Shown: positions 5,746-12,680 of the stretch, piece by piece
Numbering within the stretch: position 1 is the stretch's first letter
How the letters are laid out: the number at the start of each line of letters is the position of its first letter
Notes under the pieces: model-generated
Databases searched by the model: none
Seen by the model: the letters and a program-made list of their open reading frames with translations, nothing else
What the model was told of the DNA's origin: nothing
Made by a program: the position numbers and the translations under genes
Assembly (NCBI GenBank): GCA_002437405.1
Contig: DJPO01000065.1
Coordinates: forward strand, 1 to 12,680
DNA: 12,680 nucleotides
Origin: Opitutia bacterium UBA6410
GTDB lineage: Bacteria > Verrucomicrobiota > Verrucomicrobiia > Opitutales > Intestinicryptomonadaceae
Direction of reading: 5' to 3'

Positions 5746-7719
5746 TTAGTGGTTGGTTGATTTTTTCCGCAAACTATTTATTAAAATAGGGGCGGAGGAC
5801 AAGCAAAAAAACGCCGCCGAGAGCGCGGCGAACCAGTCGCCGTATTTGACGTAGAGCGTGGTTTTGCCGTCGAAATTTTTGTAGAAAACGGCATCCGAGT
5901 ACCCCGTGCCCCTGAAGTATATCGAACCTTCGTCGTTCACCATCGGGGTCGGGCGTTTGGGGCGCAGGGTGCGCTCGTCGACAGGGCGGCCGCGCGCGTC
6001 GGTTAGGTCGAGCGTCGGGGCGGGGGAGGGCGTCGAGGCGTCCCAGACGTTTCCGTCCGAGTCGCGCAAAACAAACGATGGGCGCATTCTGCCGTATTGG
6101 TCGAAGACCGCGCTCAGACCGTTGTTCGAGGAGCGCAGGAGCGGTTTGCGGGTCGCGACCGCCTGAAGAGCCGAGTGGGCGGCGTGCTGCCACGCGCCCG
6201 CTTCGCGCCCGTACCAGGAGTCGTTCGTGCAGACGAAGAGCATATCGGCTCCGTTTGCGGCGGCTTCGCGCCCGAGCTGCGGGAAGATGTCCTCGTAGCA
6301 AATCATCGCGCCGATTTTATAGCTTTTGCCCGCGATTTCCACGTCGAGCGGCTTTGAATTATCGCCGCGCGCCATATTGCCCACGGGTACGACTTTCCCG
6401 ATAAACGAAGCCCACGCGGGCGTGTATTCGCCGAACGGCACGAGTTTTCTCTTGGCGTAGAAGTTTTCGGCAAGCCCGCTTTTTGGGGAAATGAAAAACG
6501 CGCCGTTTTGGGCTTGTCGGGTGTCGGCGAAATACGCCATGTTGCCCGCCAGAATCGGCATATTTGCGCTTTCCGAAAGGCTTTCGACAAATCCGCGCAT
6601 TTGGGGCGAGCCGACTATCGGCCAGCGCGGCGGGGTCGCAGCTTCGGGCCAGAGGACGACGTCGGCGCGGGCGGATTTCAGCCCGTTTGTCAGCCGCGCG
6701 ATTGTCTCGACGTTTTGCCGCGCGAGCGAGTCGTCCCACTTGAGGATTCCCGCGAAGTCGGTTTGCACCATTCCCGCGCGGAAGGCTTTGATTTCGTTTG
6801 CGGGGTTGGGGATATTTTTGACGTAAATGAGCAGCCCCGACATAATCATCAGGATTGCCGCGTAGATTTCGGGGCAGAAGCGCGAAAAGGGCGGGCGGCT
6901 GGAAAAATTGTCCGCGACCCTGTATTTCTGCCACGCGTAAAGCCGCCAAATGTATTCCGCCGCCGCGAGATTAAAGAATATCACCGTGAAGGAGACAATC
7001 CAGACGCCGCCGATTTCCGCCGTTTGAATCGCCGCCGGTCGCTGCCACTGCGAGTGTGCCAAAAGCAGCCACGGGAAGCCCGTAAACAAATGCGTTCTGA
7101 GCCACTCGAGGCACACCCATCCGCCCGCCAACCCCGCGTAGTGCGAAATGCGCCTGCCCGCGCCGTCGGAAATGTCGGGCAGGAATTTGGGCAGAATTGC
7201 GAACCACGGGAAAATGAAGAGCGACGAAATTACGAACGGCAGGAGCGCGATAGCCACCCAGCCCGCGGGCGGGTAGACGTGCCTTAGCCAAATCAGAATC
7301 GAAATCCATGCCGCGTAGGAGAAAACGAAAGTCGACCAAAGCCAGACTTTGCGGTTTTTGCGCCGCCGCCCGTCGGATTGCGAAAAAGAGCCTTCTCCCG
7401 CGCCGCTATCGGAAATTTCGATTGACGGAAACTCCGTTTCGTTGCGCTTGCGCCGCGCGATTACCTCGCCCGCCGCTTTGGGCGTCGGGATTTTCGAGAA
7501 CAGCGCGCGCGCCACAAGAATCGCGGGAACTGCGAAAACGTAGGCGCATTCGGCGATTCCCCACGGCTCGAACGCCATTGCGTAGAGCGCGAACGAAAAC
7601 GCCACCGCCAGCGGGCACAACGCGAACCTCCCCAGACGCGCGGCTTTCGAAACCGCCGCCCGTGCGGCGTCCGCCCAGCCCGCGTTGCGGGGATTCGCAT
7701 TTGCGTTGCCGTCTACCAT
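5746..7719 (-). CDS. lnt: Apolipoprotein N-acyltransferase
   Basis: Lnt transfers an acyl chain from a phospholipid to the N-terminal cysteine of diacylated lipoproteins in the inner membrane, the last step of lipoprotein maturation. The 657-residue product has hydrophobic segments from about 32-75, 127-175, 195-222, 236-256 and 285-300. These are followed by a periplasmic carbon-nitrogen hydrolase domain (about 313-560) and a final membrane helix near 628-650. The catalytic triad is visible: Glu359 in LWPEA, Lys423 in YAKRKLVPFGEY and Cys474 in MICYEDIF; CTNDSWYG follows. It is longer than the E. coli enzyme (about 510 residues), partly through a polar loop rich in Ser, Gly and Arg near 85-125 between early membrane segments. 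Its ATG overlaps the secA stop (ATGGTAG), indicating translational coupling. A presence of Lnt implies triacylated lipoproteins and a diderm envelope. Confidence 0.95.
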   Translation of the reverse strand: MVDGNANANPRNAGWADAARAAVSKAARLGRFALCPLAVAFSFALYAMAFEPWGIAECAYVFAVPAILVARALFSKIPTPKAAGEVIARRKRNETEFPSIEISDSGAGEGSFSQSDGRRRKNRKVWLWSTFVFSYAAWISILIWLRHVYPPAGWVAIALLPFVISSLFIFPWFAILPKFLPDISDGAGRRISHYAGLAGGWVCLEWLRTHLFTGFPWLLLAHSQWQRPAAIQTAEIGGVWIVSFTVIFFNLAAAEYIWRLYAWQKYRVADNFSSRPPFSRFCPEIYAAILMIMSGLLIYVKNIPNPANEIKAFRAGMVQTDFAGILKWDDSLARQNVETIARLTNGLKSARADVVLWPEAATPPRWPIVGSPQMRGFVESLSESANMPILAGNMAYFADTRQAQNGAFFISPKSGLAENFYAKRKLVPFGEYTPAWASFIGKVVPVGNMARGDNSKPLDVEIAGKSYKIGAMICYEDIFPQLGREAAANGADMLFVCTNDSWYGREAGAWQHAAHSALQAVATRKPLLRSSNNGLSAVFDQYGRMRPSFVLRDSDGNVWDASTPSPAPTLDLTDARGRPVDERTLRPKRPTPMVNDEGSIYFRGTGYSDAVFYKNFDGKTTLYVKYGDWFAALSAAFFCLSSAPILINSLRKKSTNH

Positions 7720-10712
7720 TTGACGAGACGCCAGCCCTCGTTGAGAATCAGGTTTTCCGCCTTTTTGAACTTCATTTCGACTTCCTCGCCGTTTTTGGCG
7801 ATTACGACCGTGTCGTTGCGTCCGATTCTGGGAAGCTCGATTTTCCGCTCGATATTGGGCAGTTTGATTTCCTTTTTGGGCTCGCCGTCCGCGGGCTTGT
7901 GTTCGGCTTGGGCTTTGGCTTCGTCGGCGGGCGAGGATTCAATCGCGCGTTCCTTGAAGCGCAGCTGCATTTTTTCAATCATCGCCTGCAAAACTTCGAG
8001 GCTCGATGCGCTGCGGAAAAGCCCGAGGCATATGTCGTTGCGGATTTTCGACATCAGCGATTCGAAGTATTTGTACGCTTCGCTCTTGTATTCGTTGAGG
8101 GGGTCTTTTTGCCCGTATCCGCGCAGACCTATGCTGCGGCGCAAGTCTTCCATTTCGGTGAGGTGATCCTGCCAGTTTTTGTCGAGCGCGCGCAAAAGGA
8201 CGAATCTTTCGATTGCCTTGAGAGCGTCGGGGTCTTCGACATCTTCGCGGATTTTGTAGACCGCCTCGATTTCCTTGACGATTACCTCGCGCATTTCGTC
8301 CGCGCTTTTGCCCGCAAGCTGTTCGGGGATAAGCGCAATCGGGAAGCGGCTTGTTACCCAGCTGCAGAGAGCCTGATATTCGGGCTCGCCCGCGGATTCG
8401 GGGTTGGGGATTGCCGAGTTTATGCGCTCGTCGAGTTCGTCTTTGATGAAGTCGAAGAGCATCGGGCGCACGTCGCCGTCGGAGAGCGATTCGTTGCGCA
8501 GTCCGTAGATAATTTCGCGCTGCTTGTTCAGAACGTCGTCGAACTGGAGCATTCTCTTGCGGCTCGAGTAGTGCTGGTTTTCGATTGTCTTTTGCGCGCG
8601 TTCAATCGAGCGGTTGAGCAGCGGGTGGTCGAGCGGCACGCCCTCCTGAAAAGTCTTGTTGAGGATTTTCGCCATGGGGCTGTTGCCGAAGATTCTCATC
8701 AAATCGTCTTCGAGCGAAATCATGAACTTGGAGACGCCCCTGTCGCCCTGACGCGCACAGCGGCCGCGCAGCTGGCGGTCGATTCGGCGCGATTCGTGGC
8801 GTTCCGTCCCCAGAACGTAGAGCCCGCCGAGCTCCTCGACGCCCTCGCCGAGCTTGATGTCCGTACCGCGCCCCGCCATGTTGGTTGCGATTGTGACGAC
8901 GCCCTTTTCGCCCGCGTGGGCGATGATGTCGGCTTCCTGCTCGTGGAGTTTTGCGTTCAGGACTGTGTGCGGAATGTTGTAGCGGTCGAGCATTCGGCTG
9001 AGCACTTCGCTGGCTTCGACCGACGCCGTGCCGACGAGCACCGGCTGCCCGCGTTCGTGCGACGCCCTGATTTCCTCGATTGCCGCCTTGTATTTTTCGC
9101 GGCGGGTTTTGTAGATGACGTCGTTTTTGTCGATTCTGCGGCAGGGCTTGTTTGTGGGAATCGCCATTACGTTGAGCCCGTAGATGTCGTGGAATTCCTG
9201 CGCTTCGGTTTCGGCAGTGCCCGTCATGCCCGCGAGCTTTTCGTAGAGTCGGAAGTAGTTCTGGATTGTGATTGTCGCATAAGTTTTGGTTTCCTTTTCG
9301 ATTGCGACGTTTTCCTTGGCTTCGATTGCCTGATGCAGCCCTTCGCTCCACCTTCTGCCGTACATTATGCGCCCCGTGTTGGGGTCTACGATGTGCACCT
9401 TGCCGTCCTGCACGACGTATTCGATGTCCTTTTCGTAAATCGAGTACGCCCTCAGCAGCTGGCTGACGCAGTGAATGTCTTCGGAAAGGGCGATGAATTT
9501 GTCCTCGGCGCGGAGCTTGGCTTCCTGCTTTTGCTGCGGGTTGAGCGAGGCGTCGGCGTCGATTTCGACGAAGAGCGTCGGTAGGTCGGGGAGCACGAAG
9601 GCGTCGGGGTTGTCGGGGTGGACGGCGTTGCGACCCTTTTCAGTGAGGTCGCTTGTCAGCTGCTTTTCGTCGATGACGTAATACAGCTCCTCCTTGCGGC
9701 GGAAGCGTTCCTCCTTGCGGAAGTCCGCAGCCATTTCCATGTCGATTTTATCGAGCTTCTTGCGTACGTCGCCGTTTTCCATCAGCTGGCGCAGAATTCT
9801 GTTCTTGGGCGCGCCGAGCTTGACCTGCCAGAGCTTGATTATGTCCTCCTCCGAAAGTTCCTTGCCCGCTTTAACGAGCGCGAGAACCTCGTTTGCGAGT
9901 TTGTTGCAAAGCTGGGTCTGGAGCTTTACGACGCGCTCGATGTGCGGCTTGAGAGCCATAAACGGGGGTTCTCTGTCTTCGTCGACGGGGCCCGAGATGA
10001 TGAGCGGGGTGCGGGCTTCGTCGATTAGAATGGAGTCCACTTCGTCGACGATACAGTAGTAGTGCCCGCGCTGGACTTGTGCCGCCGCGGAGGTCGCCAT
10101 GCCGTTGTCGCGCAGGTAGTCGAAGCCGAATTCGCTCGCCGTGCCGTATGTGATGTCGGCTTTGTACGCTTCCGCCTTTTCCGCCATATCCTGCATATTG
10201 TATATCCACGAGACGGACACGCCGAGGAAGTTGTACAAATAGCCCATCCATTCGGAGTCGCGCTTGGCGAGGTATTCGTTGACCGTCACCAAGTGGCAGC
10301 CCTTGCCGGTTATCGCGTTGAGGTAGAGCGGGAGGGTCGAGACGAGGGTTTTGCCTTCGCCCGTCGCCATTTCGGCAATCATATTTTGGTGCAGCGCGAT
10401 GCCGCCGATTAGCTGGACATCGTAGTGAACCATCTGCCATTCGATGTCGTGCCCGCAGACGTTGACCTTTCTGCCGCAGAGGCGGCGGGCGGCGTTTTTG
10501 ACTGCCGCGAAGGCTTCGGGGAGCATTGAGTCGAGCGATTCGCCCTTTGCGTATCTGGCGCGGAATTCGTCGGTCTTGGCGCGGAGCTGTTCGTCGGTCA
10601 GCGACTGGTATTGTTCTTCGATTTTATTGATTTTTGCGACTATCGGGCGCACCTTTTTGTAGAATTTTTTATAGTGGCTGCCCGCGAAAAGTTTGAGAAT
10701 TTTTGCTATCAT
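7713..10712 (-). CDS. secA: Preprotein translocase motor ATPase SecA
   Basis: SecA uses ATP to push unfolded preproteins through the SecYEG channel. The 999-residue protein shows the Q-motif region LIGGIALHQN, Walker A MATGEGKT (115-122), the DEVD box (223-226), DEARTPLIISGP, the SGLHQ-type cross-linking segment RRWSEGLHQAIEAKE, MTGTAETEAQEF, and the second motor domain with GTASVEASE, NMAGRGTDIKLG and QLRGRCARQGD. Between ISGP (241) and LYYVIDEK (343) there are about 100 residues, clearly more than in E. coli, so the preprotein cross-linking region carries an insertion. The C-terminus retains a GRND sequence (964-967) that in many SecA proteins leads into a cysteine zinc motif, but here no cysteines follow and the protein ends in a lysine- and tryptophan-containing segment. 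The start ATG begins the usual MIAKILKLF helix; no Shine-Dalgarno is visible. Confidence 0.98.
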   Translation of the reverse strand: MIAKILKLFAGSHYKKFYKKVRPIVAKINKIEEQYQSLTDEQLRAKTDEFRARYAKGESLDSMLPEAFAAVKNAARRLCGRKVNVCGHDIEWQMVHYDVQLIGGIALHQNMIAEMATGEGKTLVSTLPLYLNAITGKGCHLVTVNEYLAKRDSEWMGYLYNFLGVSVSWIYNMQDMAEKAEAYKADITYGTASEFGFDYLRDNGMATSAAAQVQRGHYYCIVDEVDSILIDEARTPLIISGPVDEDREPPFMALKPHIERVVKLQTQLCNKLANEVLALVKAGKELSEEDIIKLWQVKLGAPKNRILRQLMENGDVRKKLDKIDMEMAADFRKEERFRRKEELYYVIDEKQLTSDLTEKGRNAVHPDNPDAFVLPDLPTLFVEIDADASLNPQQKQEAKLRAEDKFIALSEDIHCVSQLLRAYSIYEKDIEYVVQDGKVHIVDPNTGRIMYGRRWSEGLHQAIEAKENVAIEKETKTYATITIQNYFRLYEKLAGMTGTAETEAQEFHDIYGLNVMAIPTNKPCRRIDKNDVIYKTRREKYKAAIEEIRASHERGQPVLVGTASVEASEVLSRMLDRYNIPHTVLNAKLHEQEADIIAHAGEKGVVTIATNMAGRGTDIKLGEGVEELGGLYVLGTERHESRRIDRQLRGRCARQGDRGVSKFMISLEDDLMRIFGNSPMAKILNKTFQEGVPLDHPLLNRSIERAQKTIENQHYSSRKRMLQFDDVLNKQREIIYGLRNESLSDGDVRPMLFDFIKDELDERINSAIPNPESAGEPEYQALCSWVTSRFPIALIPEQLAGKSADEMREVIVKEIEAVYKIREDVEDPDALKAIERFVLLRALDKNWQDHLTEMEDLRRSIGLRGYGQKDPLNEYKSEAYKYFESLMSKIRNDICLGLFRSASSLEVLQAMIEKMQLRFKERAIESSPADEAKAQAEHKPADGEPKKEIKLPNIERKIELPRIGRNDTVVIAKNGEEVEMKFKKAENLILNEGWRLVKW

Positions 10713-10726
10713 TTTTTATTTTTATC

Positions 10727-10745
10727 GGCGCACTTTCTTTGCGCC
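10727..10745 (-). promoter_or_regulatory. Hairpin in the leader just upstream of secA
   Basis: A perfect 6-bp inverted repeat (GGCGCA and TGCGCC) with a 7-nt loop sits about 15 nt upstream of the secA ATG. On the minus strand it is followed by A+T-rich sequence without a T-run, so it is not a terminator for the lepB side; on the + strand T-rich sequence follows but no + gene precedes it. It is placed where it could affect secA translation initiation or mRNA processing. The function is unknown, and a 6-bp stem could arise by chance. Confidence 0.35.
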
Positions 10746-10841
10746 ATTTTACGTTTTTTCCGCCTAAAACAAGTTGCAGTCTTTCCCAGAGCGCGGCGGC
10801 GATTTCCGCGCGGGGAAGGGTATTGTATTGCGCGTTTTGCG

Positions 10842-11243
10842 CTAAGCGGCGGACGGGGCGCGTATTGGGTTGTCGCGGCGGAAGATTCCGCGCGGTATTT
10901 TTCCGTTTTCGGAAGAGGTCGGGAAGATTTCGCGCCGCCCCGAAAAGTCGCGGGCGGTTTGTGCGCCGCATTGCGGGCATTCGGCTGCGAGCAGGATTTT
11001 GGCGAGCTCGCGCACAGTCTGGGCTTCGGCGATTCCCGTTTCCCGCGCGATTTTTTTGCGCGGCTGGATTTTCCGCTGGGGCGTTTCGGCGGCTATTTCG
11101 GCGGTTTGTTGAACTCCCGCCAAAAACGCCTCCGCCCCCGTATTGATTTGGCGCGACTCCGCCCTGTCCGCTCCGCACAATGCGTGCAGGCACGCGACCG
11201 CGAACCCGAGCGTCAAGGAAAGCTTGTGAGCCAAATTACCCAT
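10842..11243 (-). CDS. Possible small exported protein with CxxC motif
   Basis: This is the best coding candidate in the 580 bp between lepB and secA. The 133-residue product begins with a plausible signal peptide (MGNLAHKLSLTLGFAVACLHALCGADRA), continues with an alanine- and glutamine-rich helical region (about 33-88) and has a CPQCG pair (about residues 89-93), followed by a basic, proline-containing tail. Codon choice (ATC, GAA, GCC, CGC, AAA) resembles that of the flanking genes. It starts 51 nt after the lepB stop and ends 129 nt before secA, with the same orientation. No good Shine-Dalgarno is present, and overlapping open frames exist on both strands, so it could be spurious. I do not recognise a family. 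CxxC could bind metal or be redox-active. Confidence 0.5.
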   Translation of the reverse strand: MGNLAHKLSLTLGFAVACLHALCGADRAESRQINTGAEAFLAGVQQTAEIAAETPQRKIQPRKKIARETGIAEAQTVRELAKILLAAECPQCGAQTARDFSGRREIFPTSSENGKIPRGIFRRDNPIRAPSAA

Positions 11244-11294
11244 AATCCGATCGACAATATATTTTACGCGCCTTTTGCCAAGTCTTTTCCGCGC

Positions 11295-12566
11295 CTATTT
11301 TGTCGCGCCCCAGCGCGATGTGAACGGATAGAAAATTATCAGCGACTTCCCCACAATCGCCTTTTCGGGCACTTGTCCCCAGTAGCGGCTGTCGAGCGAA
11401 TTGTGCGAGTTGTCGCCCATTGCGTAGTATTTGCCGTTTTCGATTTTAACTTCCTTCCCGCCCGAGAGCGCGCCGTCCGCGAGGTATCCGCCGTACAGTC
11501 CCTCCCTTTTCGCGTTTTTTGCGAATGCGGGCGAGCCCTCAATCGGCTTGCCGTTGCGCACGAGCGTGTCGCCCCCGACTTTCAAAGTGTCGCCGCCGAT
11601 CCCCACGAGTCTTTTTATATAATACTTGTCTTCGGGGACTCCGTTATTCATCGCCGTCATGCCGTCGCAGTATTTCGTCAAAAACACAATCGAGTCTCCG
11701 ACTTTCGGCTTTTTGAAGTTGTATGTGAATCTGTCGACGAACAGCATATCGCCGCTTAGAATGTCGAAGTTGATTATCCTGTCGCCCCTCTTGACTTTCC
11801 CGTAATTGATGAACAGCCGCCCGTCGCGGTTTTCGAGCATTTTGCGTTCGTTGGCGGCGGTCAGGTATTCTATTATATTGTCCGCTTTGCCGATTGGCAG
11901 AGCCTTGTATATCACGGAGTCCAGCGAAAAATCCGCGGGCAGTTTCAGGTCGAGTTTTTTATCTCCGACGAAAAATTCGTATCGCCGTTCTCTCGTCGGC
12001 CAGAATCCGAATTTTTTCCCGCTTTCGGTTTCCGCCGCGACGAACCCGCCGCGGAATCTCGCCGTTTGCGGCGTGTTTATTTCCACTCTCAAATCCCCCT
12101 CTTCGGGCGAAACCAACGAATAATTGCTTGCCCCCTTGAGTGCGAATCGCGCGACGCGTTCCGGAAAGCTGGGTGCGTCTTCCCCCGCAGGATAAGCCTG
12201 TGCCGTCATTCCGTAGAACGATGGGTACATCGAGTTTGTAGGTATCTTAAACGGTTGCAGGAAAAAGCTGCGTATCCCCAGTGCCACTATTCCCACCACG
12301 ATTATAGTATCCACGTTTTCCGTCCAGCTCGACTGCGGATAAACCCGCCCGCCGCACTTTCTCATCAGCTTCTCAAGCCCCTTTGCCAACTCTTCGTATT
12401 CCGCGCTCCCGACTTTCCCGTCCAATATCATTTCGTCGAGTTTACGTATCATCTCCCCGAGTTGTTCGGCGTCCTCTTTCGCGATTACGTCTCTCCTATA
12501 ATTATAAACCTTGCACGCCATCTCAAACAGCGCCTTAGCATTCTTCCTCTTCCTCTTTCCAAACAT
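11295..12566 (-). CDS. lepB: Signal peptidase I
   Basis: LepB is the membrane serine protease that removes signal peptides from Sec-exported proteins on the outer face of the inner membrane. The 423-residue protein has a soluble helical N-terminus (1-80), one clear membrane helix (about 84-104) and the conserved boxes: IPTNSMYPSF with nucleophile Ser112, GDMLFVDRFTYN, DSIVF, YYIKRLVGIGGD with general base Lys318, and MGDNSHNSLDSRYWG. GIGGD replaces the common GxPGD. About 150 residues (121-270) separate the Ser box from the next conserved box, far more than in short signal peptidases, so a large extra periplasmic domain is inserted there. It is the first gene of the leftward export cluster. 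The ATG is preceded by AAGG about 10 nt upstream, inside a repeated leader motif, which supports this start. Confidence 0.96.
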   Translation of the reverse strand: MFGKRKRKNAKALFEMACKVYNYRRDVIAKEDAEQLGEMIRKLDEMILDGKVGSAEYEELAKGLEKLMRKCGGRVYPQSSWTENVDTIIVVGIVALGIRSFFLQPFKIPTNSMYPSFYGMTAQAYPAGEDAPSFPERVARFALKGASNYSLVSPEEGDLRVEINTPQTARFRGGFVAAETESGKKFGFWPTRERRYEFFVGDKKLDLKLPADFSLDSVIYKALPIGKADNIIEYLTAANERKMLENRDGRLFINYGKVKRGDRIINFDILSGDMLFVDRFTYNFKKPKVGDSIVFLTKYCDGMTAMNNGVPEDKYYIKRLVGIGGDTLKVGGDTLVRNGKPIEGSPAFAKNAKREGLYGGYLADGALSGGKEVKIENGKYYAMGDNSHNSLDSRYWGQVPEKAIVGKSLIIFYPFTSRWGATK

Positions 12567-12570
12567 TTTG

Positions 12571-12657
12571 TTCTGACCTTGTATTGGGAGTTATCTTCGG
12601 GGCGCGATTGCTTCGCAATGCGCTTTGTGGTTTCCGCTTTTTTTATTCTGACCTTGT
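12571..12657 (-). repeat. Pair of 12-bp direct repeats in the lepB leader
   Basis: On the minus strand ACAAGGTCAGAA occurs twice, at 12657-12646 and 12582-12571, each followed by an A-rich stretch. The copy nearer the gene carries the AAGG that probably serves as the lepB ribosome binding site; the other is 75 nt upstream and has no ATG after it. It could be a duplicated leader or a protein-binding pair. Confidence 0.6.
12602..12623 (-). promoter_or_regulatory. Stem-loop between the two lepB leader repeats
   Basis: The sequence GCGC-G-ATTGC-TTC-GCAAT-GCGC folds into a 9-bp stem with one bulged G and a 3-nt loop. It lies almost midway between the two 12-bp repeats and 35 nt upstream of the lepB ATG. 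No T-run follows on the minus strand, so a leader structure is more likely than a terminator. It may also be a small dispersed palindromic repeat; only comparison with the rest of the genome can tell. Confidence 0.45.
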
Positions 12658-12680
12658 GAAGTGATTTTTTTTCGGAACGC

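Noticed and set aside
4814..5749. A 311-codon open frame on the + strand, very rich in Val and Phe
   Set aside because: It is the complement of the acidic-tail gene; GAC/GAG-rich coding reads as Val/Phe codons on the other strand.
7308..9584. A 758-codon open frame on the + strand
   Set aside because: It lies antisense to lnt and secA, both certain genes, and its translation is low-complexity (Arg-, Val-, Phe- and Ala-rich) with no motif. It is a G+C-driven shadow frame.
10611..11759. A 382-codon open frame on the + strand across the lepB-secA gap
   Set aside because: It overlaps the certain starts and ends of secA and lepB antisense and shows no recognisable domain or signal peptide.

Overview
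The window looks like a bacterial chromosome segment of moderately high G+C. I infer Verrucomicrobiota, possibly an Opitutae-type gut or host-associated lineage. The basis is the 999-residue SecA with an enlarged preprotein cross-linking region and no cysteine zinc motif, the ECF sigma factor next to a Ser/Thr kinase, a secreted two-domain esterase, and the scarcity of Shine-Dalgarno sequences. No rRNA marker is present, so the taxonomy is inference only.

Left part (1-2516): the 3' end of a HigA-type antitoxin gene runs in from the left edge on the + strand. It converges on a minus-strand gene for a secreted esterase with an alpha/beta-hydrolase domain, an SGNH domain and a C-terminal beta-rich domain. 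A strong hairpin plus U-tract terminates the esterase gene just left of its stop codon. A 181-bp A+T-rich gap separates it from the divergent kinase gene.

Middle part (2517-4764): a membrane-anchored Ser/Thr kinase whose C-terminus is a DUF805 domain (+ strand) converges on a minus-strand pair: an ECF sigma factor and a translationally coupled 65-residue charged protein. I infer that these three genes form a signalling module. It is the most interesting part of the window.

Right part (4897-12680), all on the minus strand and read right to left: lepB (signal peptidase I), a possible small exported protein with a CxxC motif, secA (Sec motor ATPase), lnt (apolipoprotein N-acyltransferase, overlapping secA by 7 nt), and an unrecognised protein with an extremely acidic tail, closed by a perfect 12-bp hairpin terminator. 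LepB, SecA and Lnt act in sequence in the envelope: SecA drives export, LepB removes ordinary signal peptides, and Lnt completes lipoprotein acylation. The unknown acidic protein sits at the distal end of this apparent operon. I saw no tRNA, rRNA, CRISPR array, insertion sequence or phage gene.
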